NCBI GenBank assembly: GCA_009602725.1
Contig: WELB01000281.1
Location: 37,911-53,634 of the forward strand
Source: Spirogloea muscicola
Lineage: Eukaryota > Streptophyta > Zygnematophyceae > Spirogloeales > Spirogloeaceae
DNA: 15,724 bases
Reading direction: 5' to 3'
The notes under the pieces are model-generated. The model saw nothing but the letters and a program-made list of their open reading frames with translations. It made no database searches and was not told the DNA's origin. Below are positions 1 to 10,400 of the stretch, piece after piece. How positions within the stretch are numbered: position 1 is the first letter of the stretch; the number at the start of each line of letters is the position of its first letter. The position numbers and the translations under genes are program-made.

Positions 1-109
1 CTCCGGGTCTCGGCGGAGTGCCTCCTTCCCTGCCTCGAGCTACTCGGACCTGATGTTGCTCACTCGCGGGTACTGAGCTTCCCTAGTATGTTGTCGTGAT
101 TGGTAGAGT

Positions 110-304
110 AGAAGAAAGGGCTCGCCCATTGAGGATAGGGGCTGGACAAGCCAGCCCAAAAAAGAATGAACAAAGAACGAGAAGGGGGCCAGAGTAGAGG
201 AGTCCTTCCTCGGCTTCTCATTCTTCGGCTTTGGACATTGTCCATTCTTTTTGGGCTGGCTTTGCCAGCCCCTCTTTCTTTATGGGCGAGCCTTCTTCTT
301 GAAG
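110..304. repeat. Imperfect fold-back (hairpin) repeat
   Basis: The left arm (about 110-183) contains ggctcgcccat, ggggctgg, caagccagcccaaaaa and gaatg. The right arm (about 215-304) is its reverse complement with small gaps. Within each arm, ggctgg..ccagcc is itself a short hairpin. The centre lies near 190-215. It looks like a non-coding miniature element or an arm of a larger fold-back element; no transposase is present. Confidence 0.7.
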
Positions 305-489
305 GTGGGCGCTACAGAAGCGGTGGCGGGGCGATCGTGGAACGGACGGCTGAAGATCTCCATCCTACGGTCGAGCCAGCCCCTGCGACGGATGACGGCC
401 CACGACAGCCGACCATCCAGCTTAACCAACCAGCGTAGCCAACGGCCGCACCTGGCCTATCAGGTAGCGCTAGGGTTTCGCCGCGCCCG

Positions 490-1377
490 GCCCAAGTCGG
501 GGCGAGCAGCCCTTGCAAAGCAGTCCGCTTTGCAAGTCTGACCCCCTTGGCGCGCGCCACGCCTGCGCCAACGCCGCGCCATAGAAGCGTAGAGCCTAGG
601 GCAGGAGCCGCAGCAGCTAGTCGACCTTAGCACGGACCCGCGGCGCGACTGCGAGAAGTCGTGGTGATTCTGTGGTGAGCAGCCTCGAGTATTGAGCTGC
701 GTGTTGCACTAGTTCTCAAGTTGCATCAGTCAAGGCTGTGCATTGAGGCCTAGTAGCATTATTAACGATTGGCATTTACTGACCTTGCACAAGTGACGAG
801 CTTGTGGACAAGGGACTGCACATTGCTTGTGTGTATGCTCTCTACTCAGTAGACAGTCATCACTCGCATACTTGAACTACAGTTAAAATTCGACTGTTCT
901 TGACTTGTCCATGGTGCTGTGATGTCTGGCATGGTTCCTCAGCAGATGGCTTTTCATGTCAGTCTGGTCAAAGTAGCCATATCCTCGTTTGGCTTGCGTG
1001 TACACCAGACTAGCAAGTCAGCAATTTCCTTCTTCTAGACCTATCGACGCCATCTTGCACCGACGCCCTGGCGCATGACAGGCCTCAATGCACAGCCTTA
1101 AATGATGCAACTTGAGAACCAATGTCTACAAATCAGCTGCTCAGCCTAGTGAAGCGTGCGACACGCAGCGCAATACTCGAGGCTGCTCACCACAGAATCA
1201 CCACGACTTCTCGCAGTCGCGCCGCGGGTCCATGCGAAGGCTCACTAGCTGCTGCGGCTCCTGCCCTAGGCTCTACGCTTCTATGGCGCGGCATTGGCGC
1301 AGGCGTGGCTCGCGGCAAGAGGGTGAAATCTGCAAAGCGGACTGCTTTGCAAGGGCTGCTCGCCCCGACTTGGACTT
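490..1377. repeat. Large inverted repeat, arms about 490-750 and 1081-1377
   Basis: The plus strand from about 490 (cccaagtcggggcgag) to 750 (tgcattgaggcc) reappears in reverse complement from 1377 down to 1081. Long perfect blocks are shared, among them the stretch around ccatagaagcgtagagcctagg and the stretch around cgagaagtcgtggtgattct. The right arm has an extra piece of roughly 35 bp (near 1124-1160) and scattered substitutions. The loop 751-1080 is unrelated single-copy sequence without a gene. Each arm also holds the palindrome gcaaagc....gctttgc. The structure fits a fold-back or MITE-like mobile element. Confidence 0.8.
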
Positions 1378-1992
1378 GGGGCGATCCCCATGGGCCCCTG
1401 GAGGGGGGGCGGCACTGGAAGTACTAGGAGTGTGGGGGCAGAGACACAAACAGCCACTTCGGATCTGTGAAGCCCTGAGAGAGGAACAGGCCTGCTGCTG
1501 CGCCTGCAGCCGCAGCCAGTCGCCGGCAGGACGCTGCCGATTAGCTGCGAGGCGTCCGCGGCCGGCCTTTGGTGGGCTAGCTGCGGGCGGGTGCCCGAGT
1601 GGTGGAGACGCCGCCTGACGGCGGCGCCACAGGGCAAGACTTCCGCTGCGCGCCGAGGCGCGAGGAGCTTCACGGTGTGGGGGTTTGCTCCTAATTCCCT
1701 ACGTTCCAACCCAATCAGGACTTGACCGCCTCATTGCCTGTGTATAGGGCTCGGGTCACTACACCGACGGTCCCCATCAATGCCCGGTCAATAGCAGCTG
1801 ACGGTCTACTACCTTCGGGCTTCACGAGCCATCTATCATTCACGTCAACATCAACGACATTAACAATGCCGTCGAGATAGTCTACAGCGCTGCTGCCTCC
1901 CGTCGCCGTTCCAGCGCCAGCACCACGCTGTCTCGCGCGTCACGATTTTGGGTTGCCCCGCTCTCAGCTCATGATTTTCTCCACGCTTCCCA
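1378..1992. other. GC-rich non-coding stretch, nothing recognised
   Basis: Several overlapping open frames exist on both strands (1112-1618 plus, 1281-1709 minus), but they run through the inverted-repeat arm and give Arg/Ala/Pro/Cys-rich shadow translations with no motif. The stretch ggtgcccgagtggtggagacgcc near 1588 only resembles part of a tRNA. Confidence 0.4.
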
Positions 1993-2134
1993 GTCGTCAG
2001 CCTGGTGGAATGTCCGTCTCCAGGCATCTGTCGAGCCTTTCCTGCGGCACTGACAGTCACTTTGTTGTCAGCCGAATGAGGTTTCTAGTCTGCAGGCATC
2101 TGTCAAGCCATTTCTGCTGCATTGACATTCCAGC
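1993..2134. repeat. 71-bp tandem duplication, two diverged copies
   Basis: Copy 1 is about 1993-2063 and copy 2 about 2064-2134. Both run gtcgtcagcc/gttgtcagcc ... caggcatctgtc(g/a)agcc ... ctgc(g/t)gca(c/t)tgaca, with one single-base indel. Offset between copies is 71-72 bp. No open frame with a recognisable product uses it. Confidence 0.7.
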
Positions 2135-2795
2135 CATGTTAATATGGTTTCGAGTGCACTGCGTGAGCCTGGAACATTGGAAGGAGATGGGCTGCCGCAA
2201 TAACACCTGGGCAAGCAAACCGGCGGCATTGCAGCCGGGCAGCTCCCCTGTCTCCCCTCGACCTCCTCCACGACGCCGTGCATGGCATTCTTGTGGAAAC
2301 CTGAACCTCGCTGGCCGCAGATAATTCCTCTCAGATATGCCGCTCCAGCCGAGTGATGCGGATGCTGATATTGAGAGCGGCTGTAAAGACCAGCCCGTGT
2401 CAGCAGTAGGAAGTCAGATGAGCTGAGGGGAGGAATAGCAACCCCGCTGCACAAGCCAGAGGCTGCTGCAAGGGCGCTACCGGCTCGGCGGTGTGAAGTA
2501 AGCAATTGGAACGCTGTAGGGAATAATAAGCCGCAAGCGGTAGCAGGACACAAGACCCGAGGTCACCGCGCCTCCAGGAAGTGCCGCACCCTGTGCGTGG
2601 CGCCGCTGGTCAGCTTGAGTGGCCAGCAGCAGAAGTAACGAGGAACACTGACCCCGTAGAATCCGTGAATGTCCGTGGCCAGGGGGTAAAAGATATCTCC
2701 AGCAGGGCGGTCCTTGTACTTATGTAACTCTATTCGGCCCGCTTGCCACCTACCAAGGGGACGCCCACTTGATCGACACTAAAATTGCCAGCTGA
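2135..2795. other. Stretch without a supported gene
   Basis: The only sizeable open frame (2068-2553 minus) has no recognisable domain and atypical composition. I see no splice-bounded exon, repeat or RNA gene here. Confidence 0.35.
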
Positions 2796-2960
2796 AGGGT
2801 GACGGTCTCCACGCCAGGCGGGTCGACTGGCCACTCCACTGGCTGGCGGACCGCGGACCTTATCCTATATGTGGTGACGACCGACTCCGTTGACCGTGCC
2901 CACCTCACACTCTCTACCTTCAAGGCTGGGCATGCGGTGCCCTGTGCCACCCGCAGGGGG
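2796..2960 (+). pseudogene. Possible relic of a leishmanolysin-like (M8) metalloprotease
   Basis: The plus frame reads RVTVSTPGGSTGH, then RTADLILYVVTTDS, then FKAGHAVPCA. M8 proteins have a similar stretch ahead of their zinc motif, with [AT]-D-[LF]-[VIL]-[LM]-Y-V followed at 20-30 residues by a hydrophobic A.A..C. A TGA lies just upstream (2793-2795) and the similarity stops abruptly after CA; no HExxH appears in any plus frame downstream to 3620. If real, it is a fragment or one exon of a broken gene. The resemblance may be chance. Confidence 0.22.
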
Positions 2961-3619
2961 TCGAGTTCTTCTCCCTCCCATCGACGTTCACGCGGCTTTT
3001 GGCGCTCAGTGGCTCGAGCTCCTCCTGTTCTCGCGCGGCGCTGGAACCCGCCGTTACCGCGGGGAGCAGGCTGACTTCAACGCAGCAGGCTCTCTCGAGC
3101 AGGTGTATCGCATGCGTGTGTCGGTCTCGCTGCAGCGAGTCAATGGCACGCGTGTCGCATCTGCGTGCCGGCCGAGCTTTGGCTGCAGCCTCTGGCTCTG
3201 GCCAGGGGACCCGCTACCTGGAGACTACTATCTCCAACCTGCGGCCGCTCAACGGAGCTTACTAAGTGCTTCATGCTATTTGAACTACTATGTGCTTCAG
3301 ATATCTGGCCCCTTCGTTCTTTTTCCGGGGCTGGCCTCTCACACCCACCGCCCTTCACTGGAAGCGTCTCTTCTGCTGTGGTGGACGGGTGGCGGACGAG
3401 GTCGGCCGTCAGAGGCGCTGGCATTCCGGCACTTCCACTCTGAAAAGGAGAGCAGCTACTCTGAAGGCTACTTTAGAGAAGCAGCTACTCTAAGATGTTG
3501 CTCGTTTGGTTCTGACGACTCTCACTGTCGCAATTCTTGGCTGCATCCAAGAGCTACCATATCCTGCCTTCTCCATTCCTGCCCTCGGCTGCACAGTTGC
3601 CCATCTTCGTAGAACCAGC
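2961..3619. other. GC-rich stretch with open frames of unknown meaning
   Basis: A 240-codon plus-strand open frame (2890-3612) covers it, rich in Ser, Arg and Leu, without recognisable motifs. Shorter frames overlap it on both strands. It holds a near-repeat gcagctactct (3453-3464 and 3481-3491). I do not call a gene. Confidence 0.3.
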
Positions 3620-4280
3620 ACATCGCCCCCACATATCGAGTAAAATTTAGGTCAGCTCACAGCGGCATACACAGATCAGACCAATACAGGAAGAAAGTTA
3701 CTCTCTCAAAGGGGGTCGAGTGCTGTGAATGCCCAGCCCGAACAGACCTGACAATACAGGCACCGCCCACAGCCAGACTGGGTGGCAGCCATAGCTAGCA
3801 CGCAATGGAGCAAGGCAGTTGCCTCGGATTGAGAAGCCCGGAGTACTGGGCCAACCCCTCTCATAGTGGAGCGCTCCTACAGCTCACTCGGCAAGCTAAA
3901 TGAGTTTCCCAGCCCCAAGTCGTTGTTCACCAGATTCCACTCTAAATTCAAGAAGCATGAATAAATGTATATTGACATTGTAGCGTCCTTGAAAGTAAGT
4001 GTCGGCTCATTGAGCTGTTTGTCAGTGCTACATGTGGAGCATGACTTATTTCCACTCTGTGTGTGCAACACCAGCTGCCACTGCACGAGAGCCCGAGCGG
4101 TGGCTTTGCCGGATGCCTAGAGTACACTGGCACGGGCTTATTATCTGCTACCAAAAGAGCAGGATAGAAGCAGCAGCGGTGGCGGTGATTGGCGCCACGC
4201 TGACCGCCAGAGGCGGGAGCCTAGCCGTGCGAGCAGCACAGGCATCGGCAGCGGCAGCATGCCGTGCACAGGGCACCGCG
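3620..4280 (-). other. 3' flank of the multidomain gene, presumed 3' UTR and intergenic
   Basis: No supported coding region is seen here. On the minus strand just past the stop I find neither the TGTAA motif that Chlorophyceae often use as a polyadenylation signal nor an AATAAA, so the end of the transcript cannot be placed. AT content rises around 3930-3990. Confidence 0.4.
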
Positions 4281-4483
4281 TCATGAGGTGGCCATGCAGG
4301 CGCCAATGCACAGGGTAAAGGAGGTGATGCCATTAAAGTCTCCAGTCGTGCCCCAGCAGCAGGCAGCGCAGTAATTGATATCCCTGTACTTAGGATATGG
4401 GCAGTACGGGTATGTACTGCAGTAGCGAAAACCCGGATCAGGGAAACCTCCAAAGCACTTGCCGCGGCACGCAAACACGCACG
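4281..4483 (-). CDS. Exon Y5: C-terminal Cys-rich exon and stop codon
   Basis: Sixty-six residues plus TGA (4283-4281). It contains ten cysteines: CVFACRGKCFGGFPDPGFRY, then CSTYPYCPYPKYRDINYC, AACCW and NGITSFTLCIGACMATS. The NGIT....C...C part resembles NGVTYSSACQVTC of the Kazal exon just upstream, so a decayed second Kazal-like unit lacking its last Cys is possible. Otherwise I do not recognise it. Acceptor gtgcag; phase-1 junction gives Ser. Confidence 0.78.
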
Positions 4484-7400
4484 CTGCACGGTGAGGATGA
4501 GAGACAATGGAATCAGTATGTAGTGGCCTGTTACTGGCAGAATCGGCAGTGTGCTGAAAGGGAATGTGGCAGAAGGGGGAGAAGAGCAGAAAGGGGAGAG
4601 GTAGAGGGATTGGGAGAGTGAGAGGGAGACGGGGGGAGAAAGAGGGAGAGAGAGGAGGGAAGAGAGGGAGAGAGAGGGCGAGGCGAGAGTGAGAAACAGA
4701 GGGAGAGGGGCGAGAGAGACAGGGAAAGGAGAGAGGGAGGGGGAGAGGTGGGAGACAAAGACCAGAGAGAGTATTGAAGAGCTCAAACAGGCGGCACACG
4801 AGAGGATGGACCAGGGGGGGGGGCGGAGGCAGCACTCACAGTCACAGCGGCCGTAGTACCAGGGGTCAGCGTGATTACAAGTGACCTGGCAGGCGGAGCT
4901 GTACGTCACGCCGTTGGCTGCACACAAGTACGAGTCTAACGGGCCCGGCTGGCATGTCGCGCAGTTGATGCCCTGCGGAGCTGCCAAATACACCAGTGCA
5001 CGAGGCACATGTGAACAACTTTCAGCAGCCACCATCATCGTGGCAGCCTGCTATGAAAGAAGCCACCAACGAACATAGGCAGAAAAAGGCAGCAGTTATG
5101 CTTCACAATGGCAGAAACGAGGAGGGCAAGGAAGAGAAGTTGGGGAGGCCCCAAAGAAGGTGGGGAGAGCAGGGAGGGAGGAAAAGGGGGGGGGGGGCTT
5201 ACGCCGGCAGGGTATGAGGAGCACAGAGCCAGGCACGAGCAAGGCGGGGTTAAAAATATCGTTGAGGTAAAGGATTGCAGCAGCCGTGACAGCTGTGCCG
5301 CACTGCGCCACAAATTGCTGCACGACGCCCGAAAGCGTGTCCCCTGCTGTCACGTAGTATGGCGTGAAGCCGCTGCATAGGCAGGACTGGTGATGTCAGA
5401 GAGCAGCTCGGCCGTGCGTCTTCAGCACAGCGGCAGCCACCAGTCTTGCAGCGCACCTTTCGGTCACAGCCTCGGGGTACTGAAGGCAGATCTCCTGCTT
5501 GCTTGCGATGAGGTTGCACAGCTTGCCAGGGTTGAGCAGTCGAAAGTCGAGTAGTGTCAGGTTGTTGGACAAGAGCAGGGTGTGGCACGTGTCGCCGTCC
5601 TCAACTACGTACACACCGGACTCCGGGCACTGCAGGTCGTCACCATCCGCCGCCGTCGTTGGCTGCACACAAACCTGAACCGCGGCCACACACGTCACCT
5701 CGGCGGGCACCTCGTAAGTGTGGTCGGCCAGCAATCGGCTTTTGCGAGAGGCACAATTGGCGTCAGCAAGCTGCTCACTGTCAAGGTGCGGAGCTCACTA
5801 CAGTGTCACATGACCTGACCAGACATTGAGGCAAGGCCCTATCTTGTTTGTGCCTAATCTGTATGCAACTTTAGTCAGGCCTCCTACTTCCTGAACAGCA
5901 TTGGACAATCAAGGACTCCTGAGATGCTGAGTTCTGTGGGTCCCATCTCGCAAATCTGATCACTCTGTCTTCCATAGAGCTGCCTGCTGTGCATCTCCAC
6001 AGCGAGCGGGCGGGCAGCAGCAAACCGTAGTGTTGGAGGGCAGGGGCCGCGAGCAGTCGGCGAGGGGGTTGAGAGTGGTGAATGAGCTCAGCGGAATTTG
6101 AAAGCGTGCCACAATAGACGCACACGACGTGCCAACCTGGGGATCAGACCCGACCAGGTAGTATCGCGCACACGGGTTTTCTGGTGGCCCACGACAGCAG
6201 ATTGTCAGTACACTAAGGGGAGTGAAGCACTTATGAGGTCAATGCACTTCAACACAATCCCGCATCCAAGCAGATGACTTTACAAAGCTGGTATAGCCAA
6301 GGGACACGGTCAGCTGTCTTAAGTGAGGTTGAGGTCTGTCGACCTTTGCGCAATTGAGCATTGGGACCTAGATTGTTTGGTGGTGGGAGAAGGTAGTGGC
6401 TGTGCTGAGGAGGTAGTGAGCAGAAGAAACGAGGGCTGTCGACTCACCAGTCTGGCACGATGCTATGCCTGTCACAGGCGATGGAACGCTGGTGTAGCCC
6501 GTTGGGCAGCGGCAGTCCATGCCGCCAAAGCCGTTCGACTCACACATGCCGTTGGCACCACATGGGTTGGTCTTACACAGACATGGGTCGGTCGTACACA
6601 CGGCGAGCACACACGTTGGGAGGCCCGTGACAGTGTTGTTGGTAGTCGAGATGTAGCCCGGCGGACACGCACAGCTGTAACCAAGTGTGCCATTGGCCGT
6701 GCAATTACCACGGCCGCAGGGATTGGGACGGCAGGGGTTTGCAATGCCGCCAGGCATGAGCACCGGGTAGATGGGCGTGCTGCGCATCATGCCACAAAGG
6801 CCGGTACCGGCCACCATGGGCAGGCGAATGTAGCCGCCCTCGCCCCAGGTGGCACCCCATGAGTTGCGCACGAACCACACGGGCACCGCAACAGTTGTAT
6901 CATAGCCCACCACCACGACGGCGTGATTGAGGTCCTCGCCACACACGCCTGAGAACGTGCCCTGTGGTGCAAGCAGAAAAGGAAGGGACGATGATGCGGT
7001 ACAGTGACAAGAGTTTGATAGGGGGAGATCCCAGGCACATGAAATGGAGACGTGAGGAGGAGAGGGGGGTAAGAAAGAGGGTGTGCTTGACGGCAACAAA
7101 GGACTCGCACTTACATTTGTCAAGAGCTATGTACTGATTGAACCAACATATTGCTTGTTGGTTGTGGACTACTGAGCTGAGAGGGACTGGCGGCCAGAGG
7201 TAGGAAGGGAAGGTAAGGAGCAGAGGCTGACATTGATGTAGGCCTGAATGTCGTTCTGATCGGCCTGTATGCCAACAATGATGGGCTGCATGCTGACCGC
7301 CTGCATGAGTGAGAAGGCGTCCTCGGCAGGCACAGACTCCCAGCCAGCCACGCGCGCTGTCTGCCTGATGCCTGCTCCCTGCATGAGTAACAAAAACGAC

Positions 7401-10400
7401 ATGTCACTGCAAAGGAGAAGACTGTCTACAAGGGGGGCACCCAAGAAAGAGCAAAGTTGCCTCAAGGGATGTCATGTAAAACTAGGGGCCAGAGCTTAGG
7501 CTTGCAACACTCGGGCCAGGTAAGAAGAGTTAGAGGTTGGAGGGGAGGGGGGNGGGGGGGGGCGCTTTGGAGGAGGTTGGAATAATTATCAACCATTGAC
7601 AAACATGTCTATGACACTCGACGAGTAACGAACAATTCTTGGAGAATGTGAACGTGGAGAACTGCAACATGGGGGCCAAGACAAGTACGGTGGGCAGCAG
7701 GCAGGTCTCATTGCGGCCATCGTAGGGGTACTGGTCTTCTGTTGCAATGCTATTCTTCGCGATGTAGTCGATGGCGCTCGCTGGCCATCCGCCTGTGCAC
7801 CCTGCCTTGTTGACCTGACGCATAATATGCGGCACAATCCGGGGTGTCAGGGGAAGGGAGCGAGACTGGTCGAGGTAAAGGTCCAGACAAGGGGTTGCAG
7901 TACTCAACGCGCCAGCGAGGTGGTACTAAGTGATGCCCACCAAAATGAACTAGGATGGTCCATGAACCTCCTAGAGTATGTTTCAGAGCACCATGGGTGA
8001 CATTGTAACTTACAAATAGTGCATGCGACTAGAAATTACCGTGCAGTCAAGGAGCTGCTGCTCGGAGAGGTCAGGCAGGACGCCAGTAGCTATAGCGACA
8101 AGTGACGACACGGCAGCTGTTGCAGAAAACGCCCAGCAGCTGTCTGCACATTCAGGTAGAAAGGCGAAGAGAAGGTCAGAGAAAATAACCAATGCCTGCA
8201 AAAAAGACGCTGACGGAAAGGGCAGTCTTCTCCACAGCATCTCATCCACTACCAGTCAGCAGCATTTCTTGTCGACTCTACCAACACTATGAAAGTGACA
8301 GTCTTGCAACCTTTGATTCTGTAGATGTTCTTTGTTCAGAGATAGTTCCAAACTATCCTCGCAATTGTCACTCTGCTTATTGTGAAGAGAGAGAGCCACT
8401 CTGACTCTGTCGGCTTACCACAGCTGTCCAGCTGATTCTTGATCGGCGGCACAGTAGGTGGCTGCGCGCTGCGGTGATCCATCATGGGCGGCGGAAGCAC
8501 AGAGCCATAGCGGTAGTTGAAGGACGCCGTCTCAGATGCCTGATCGAGTCCCCTTAGACCGAGGCGGTTCGGATACGTCACTGCAGTGCATGGCGAGAGG
8601 AAGGAGATCATGTATGCATGAAGAATGTTGGGAATGGTAAGGTGCGAGGGCAGGACAATGGGACTTACACTATGGACACACGCCTTGAAGGAGGAGGAGC
8701 ATTTGGCTTGGAGAGGAAGAGGGGGAGGGGGATAGGGACAATGGAGTTGCATGTGAAGGTAATCTGGATAATGAGATGGGGAGAGGGGTTTGACAGATAG
8801 GGAGTAAGGAGCAAGCCAAGATGACAGGAAGAGCGGGAGAAAAAGTGACTAAATCATGCATATGAAGAGTGATGCTATATAGATGTGGATTATGGGAGAG
8901 TGGTGACTTATGGAGTGGGGAACAAGAGAGAGGGAGAACAGGGTGATAGGAAGTGCTCACGGATAGGCTCAGCGACGCCCTTCTGGTGCTCTTGGCACTC
9001 CTCAAGAGACCGCTGGCCGGCCACAAACGTCGCGCTTGCATTGGACCCTTTGATGACCGTCGCGTTCGTAAAGCAGTTGTGATTGAAGTCGGCATAGGAG
9101 ATACCAGGTGCAAATATTCTATTGACGGGGTAGGAAGCATTGAAGAAATTGTAAGAAATGTCTATGTACGACAGCGCTTGCGGCAGCACGTAGCTGACAA
9201 TCTTTATTGGGAATGGCCCCGTAAATGAGTTGTACGAAAGGTCCCTGCACACAACAGCAGCTACATGCTCGTTTGTCAATCCTGACCGAGCATCAGCAAG
9301 GGGTTGACCATCTTCTGAAGGCTGCTCACTGCGGCTCCTGGACTACTTCTGTCGGCCTTGGAGGAGATTGAGGCCAAAGTGCCAGAAGCAGGCCAATACA
9401 CTGCATCGGAAGCTTGATACTATCTTGCAACTGCGTCTGTCCAAAGATAGCTCGAAGCACCAACATATAATCAGGACCATTTGGTATTCCTGGACCCCCA
9501 TTGCGTATTCCTAGCCTTGCAAATGCCTGTTAATTTGGCAGGCTTCCTGTTCTTGCACAAGAGTCTCAGGCTAGGCTGTCACATTAGGCTAGCTTCAGCT
9601 GCTGATCCAGCGCGAGGGAGGGAGGGGGCCTCACAGCGTCTTGATGTGGTTGTTGAGCTTCCCAAGCCCTGGAATGATGGACCCCGACAAGTTGTTGTTG
9701 TTGAGCCGCCTGCCCGCCCCCCCCGCATGGCATGTTCAGAGGAGCATGGTCAAGTATCTGGTGTAGGCCTACTGTGCCTTCTGCCTAGACCCAATCTAGG
9801 CTCAGCATGCACTTTGACTTTGGCAGTCAACTTGCTGTGGTGAGAAGGTGCAGAGGCGAACTCACAGGAAGCGCATGTCAGTGAAGTTGGTGAAGGAGTC
9901 TGGGATGGGCCCTAACATGCTGTTGTCATTCAGGTACCTGGCCGCACTCGCGCACCAGCTTCAATACTGGGCGTGAATGCACACGGGTGACAGGAGGGCT
10001 GACAGGAGGGCTGAAACAAGGAGGGGGTCTGGGAGCTCACAAGGCCGTGAGACTGGGGAAGCGACCAAATTGATCAGGGATGCGGCCAGTGAACAAGTTG
10101 TTGTGCAGCCGACTGATGGTGGGCCACAATGAGCGCAAGTCAGGCAGAATGCAGTTGCCCAGCCCAGGGGAGGACTGAGGTCCAACAACAAAGTGGTGCA
10201 CCTCCAGAAGAAATAAGATGGAGAATACAGACTCCATAGAGCTATACAATGTCCACAACTTGTCGTCAGGAAAGTTTCACCCTGAAGACTAGCAGGGATG
10301 GACGATGTTCTCACAGAAATTTGAGCGCGGGCGGTATCGTGGTGCCGCCTATGACATTTATCGGGCCGGAGATGCTGTTGAAGGACAGGTCCCTGCAAGC

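Noticed and set aside
1112-1618. 168-codon plus-strand open frame
   Set aside because: It runs through an arm of the inverted repeat and a GC-rich flank; translation is Arg/Ala/Cys-rich without a domain.
1585-1660. tRNA-like stretch (ggtgcccgagtggtggagacgcc, similar to a Leu/Ser tRNA 5' part)
   Set aside because: No matching T-arm/B box, no proper 7-base anticodon loop and no acceptor stem could be formed.
2890-3612. 240-codon plus-strand open frame
   Set aside because: No motif, no splice or start context, and odd Ser/Arg/Leu composition in GC-rich DNA; possible only as a chance frame.
4148-5038. 296-codon minus-strand open frame
   Set aside because: It reads through the Kazal exon, then the CT-rich intron and 3' flank. 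The Ser/Leu/Pro run is the low-complexity tract, and the splice sites at 4840 and 4483 give a better model.
8669-8706. Possible 38-nt micro-exon in the LRR-protease intron, followed by a perfect gtaagt
   Set aside because: It would join in phase from exon S but leaves phase 0, which does not fit exon T (needs phase 1); the acceptor (ccaag) is weak.
10037-10258. Longer version of exon P extending upstream to about 10180
   Set aside because: No in-phase AG acceptor fits the extension; the catcag site at 10112 gives the standard 72-nt repeat and the right phase.
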